Below, in pieces: positions 5,757-5,794 of a DNA stretch of 5,794 nucleotides. Numbering within the stretch: position 1 is the stretch's first letter; every line of letters begins with the position of its first letter. Source of the DNA: Pseudomonadota bacterium (lineage in GTDB: Bacteria > Pseudomonadota > Alphaproteobacteria > Acetobacterales > Acetobacteraceae); assembly GCA_021815835.1 (NCBI GenBank), contig JAKAZN010000151.1, positions 1-5,794 of the forward strand. Direction: 5' to 3'. The position numbers and the translations under genes were made by a program. Under the pieces are notes generated by a model. The model saw nothing but the letters and a program-made list of their open reading frames with translations, searched no databases and was not told the origin of the DNA.

Positions 5757-5794
5757 GCGGCACCTGCCTGCGCCGGGGCCGCGATCCGGCGCAC
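5753..5794 (-). CDS. Partial: C-terminal end of an upstream gene, probably the molybdopterin catalytic subunit
   Basis: On the minus strand, a stop-free frame enters from the window edge and ends in TGA at 5755-5753, forming an ATGA overlap with the Fe-S subunit start. It encodes the last 13 residues, VRRIAAPAQAGAA. The identical overlap style between the next two genes, and the usual A-B-C order of DMSO-reductase-type operons, suggest this is the tail of the large molybdopterin subunit. Thirteen residues carry no diagnostic motif, so the identity is inferred only from gene order. Confidence 0.5.
   Translation of the reverse strand: MRRIAAPAQAGAA

Noticed and set aside
5107..5763. A 509-codon minus-strand frame that reads through the Fe-S subunit and into the membrane anchor, suggesting a fusion protein
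   Set aside because: Only the part from 5106 downward encodes a recognisable anchor. The upstream part is an out-of-frame reading of the cysteine-rich subunit, and the ATG at 5106 has its own ribosome binding site.

Overview
This 5.8 kb window is very GC-rich and almost completely coding, with long stop-free shadow frames on both strands. Base composition, codon use and protein families suggest a metabolically versatile alphaproteobacterium (Rhodospirillales/Acetobacteraceae or Rhizobiales type). This placement is inference, because no rRNA or other phylogenetic marker is present. I see no tRNA, CRISPR array, IS element or plasmid feature.

Layout: (1) 31-3123, minus strand: a probable two-gene operon, transcribed as an aryl-CoA ligase of the benzoate-CoA ligase family (540 aa), then 42 bp, then a 12-TM MFS transporter (475 aa). 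(2) 3124-3251: a 128-bp divergent control region. (3) 3252-4214, plus strand: a GNAT acetyltransferase (156 aa) followed after 33 bp by an Rrf2-family regulator (152 aa) with no cysteine at all. (4) 4215-4233: a 19-bp convergent junction. (5) 4234-5794, minus strand: the distal part of a complex iron-sulfur molybdoenzyme operon, made of the last 13 codons of an upstream gene (probably the molybdopterin catalytic subunit), a 4x[4Fe-4S] DmsB/PadC-like subunit (217 aa) and a DmsC/NrfD-like membrane anchor (290 aa). Each of these genes is joined to the next by an ATGA stop/start overlap.

The centre of the window resembles the BadA / BadL / BadM set known from anaerobic benzoate degradation in Rhodopseudomonas palustris: a ligase that makes an aryl-CoA, a GNAT that acetylates aminobenzoates into a signal molecule, and an Rrf2 repressor that responds to that signal. 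Here the GNAT and regulator genes are divergent from a ligase-transporter operon. A simple model is uptake of an aromatic acid by the MFS protein, CoA activation by the ligase, and GNAT-derived ligand plus the Rrf2 protein controlling expression.

The adjacent molybdoenzyme could be an ordinary DMSO-reductase-type respiratory complex. In this setting it could also be a phenylacetyl-CoA:acceptor oxidoreductase (PadBCD-type), which would also feed the benzoyl-CoA node. The catalytic subunit lies outside the window, so this remains open. The most interesting point is the combination: a compact acetylation-signal regulatory module, an aryl-CoA ligase/transporter pair and a membrane-anchored Fe-S/Mo oxidoreductase side by side.
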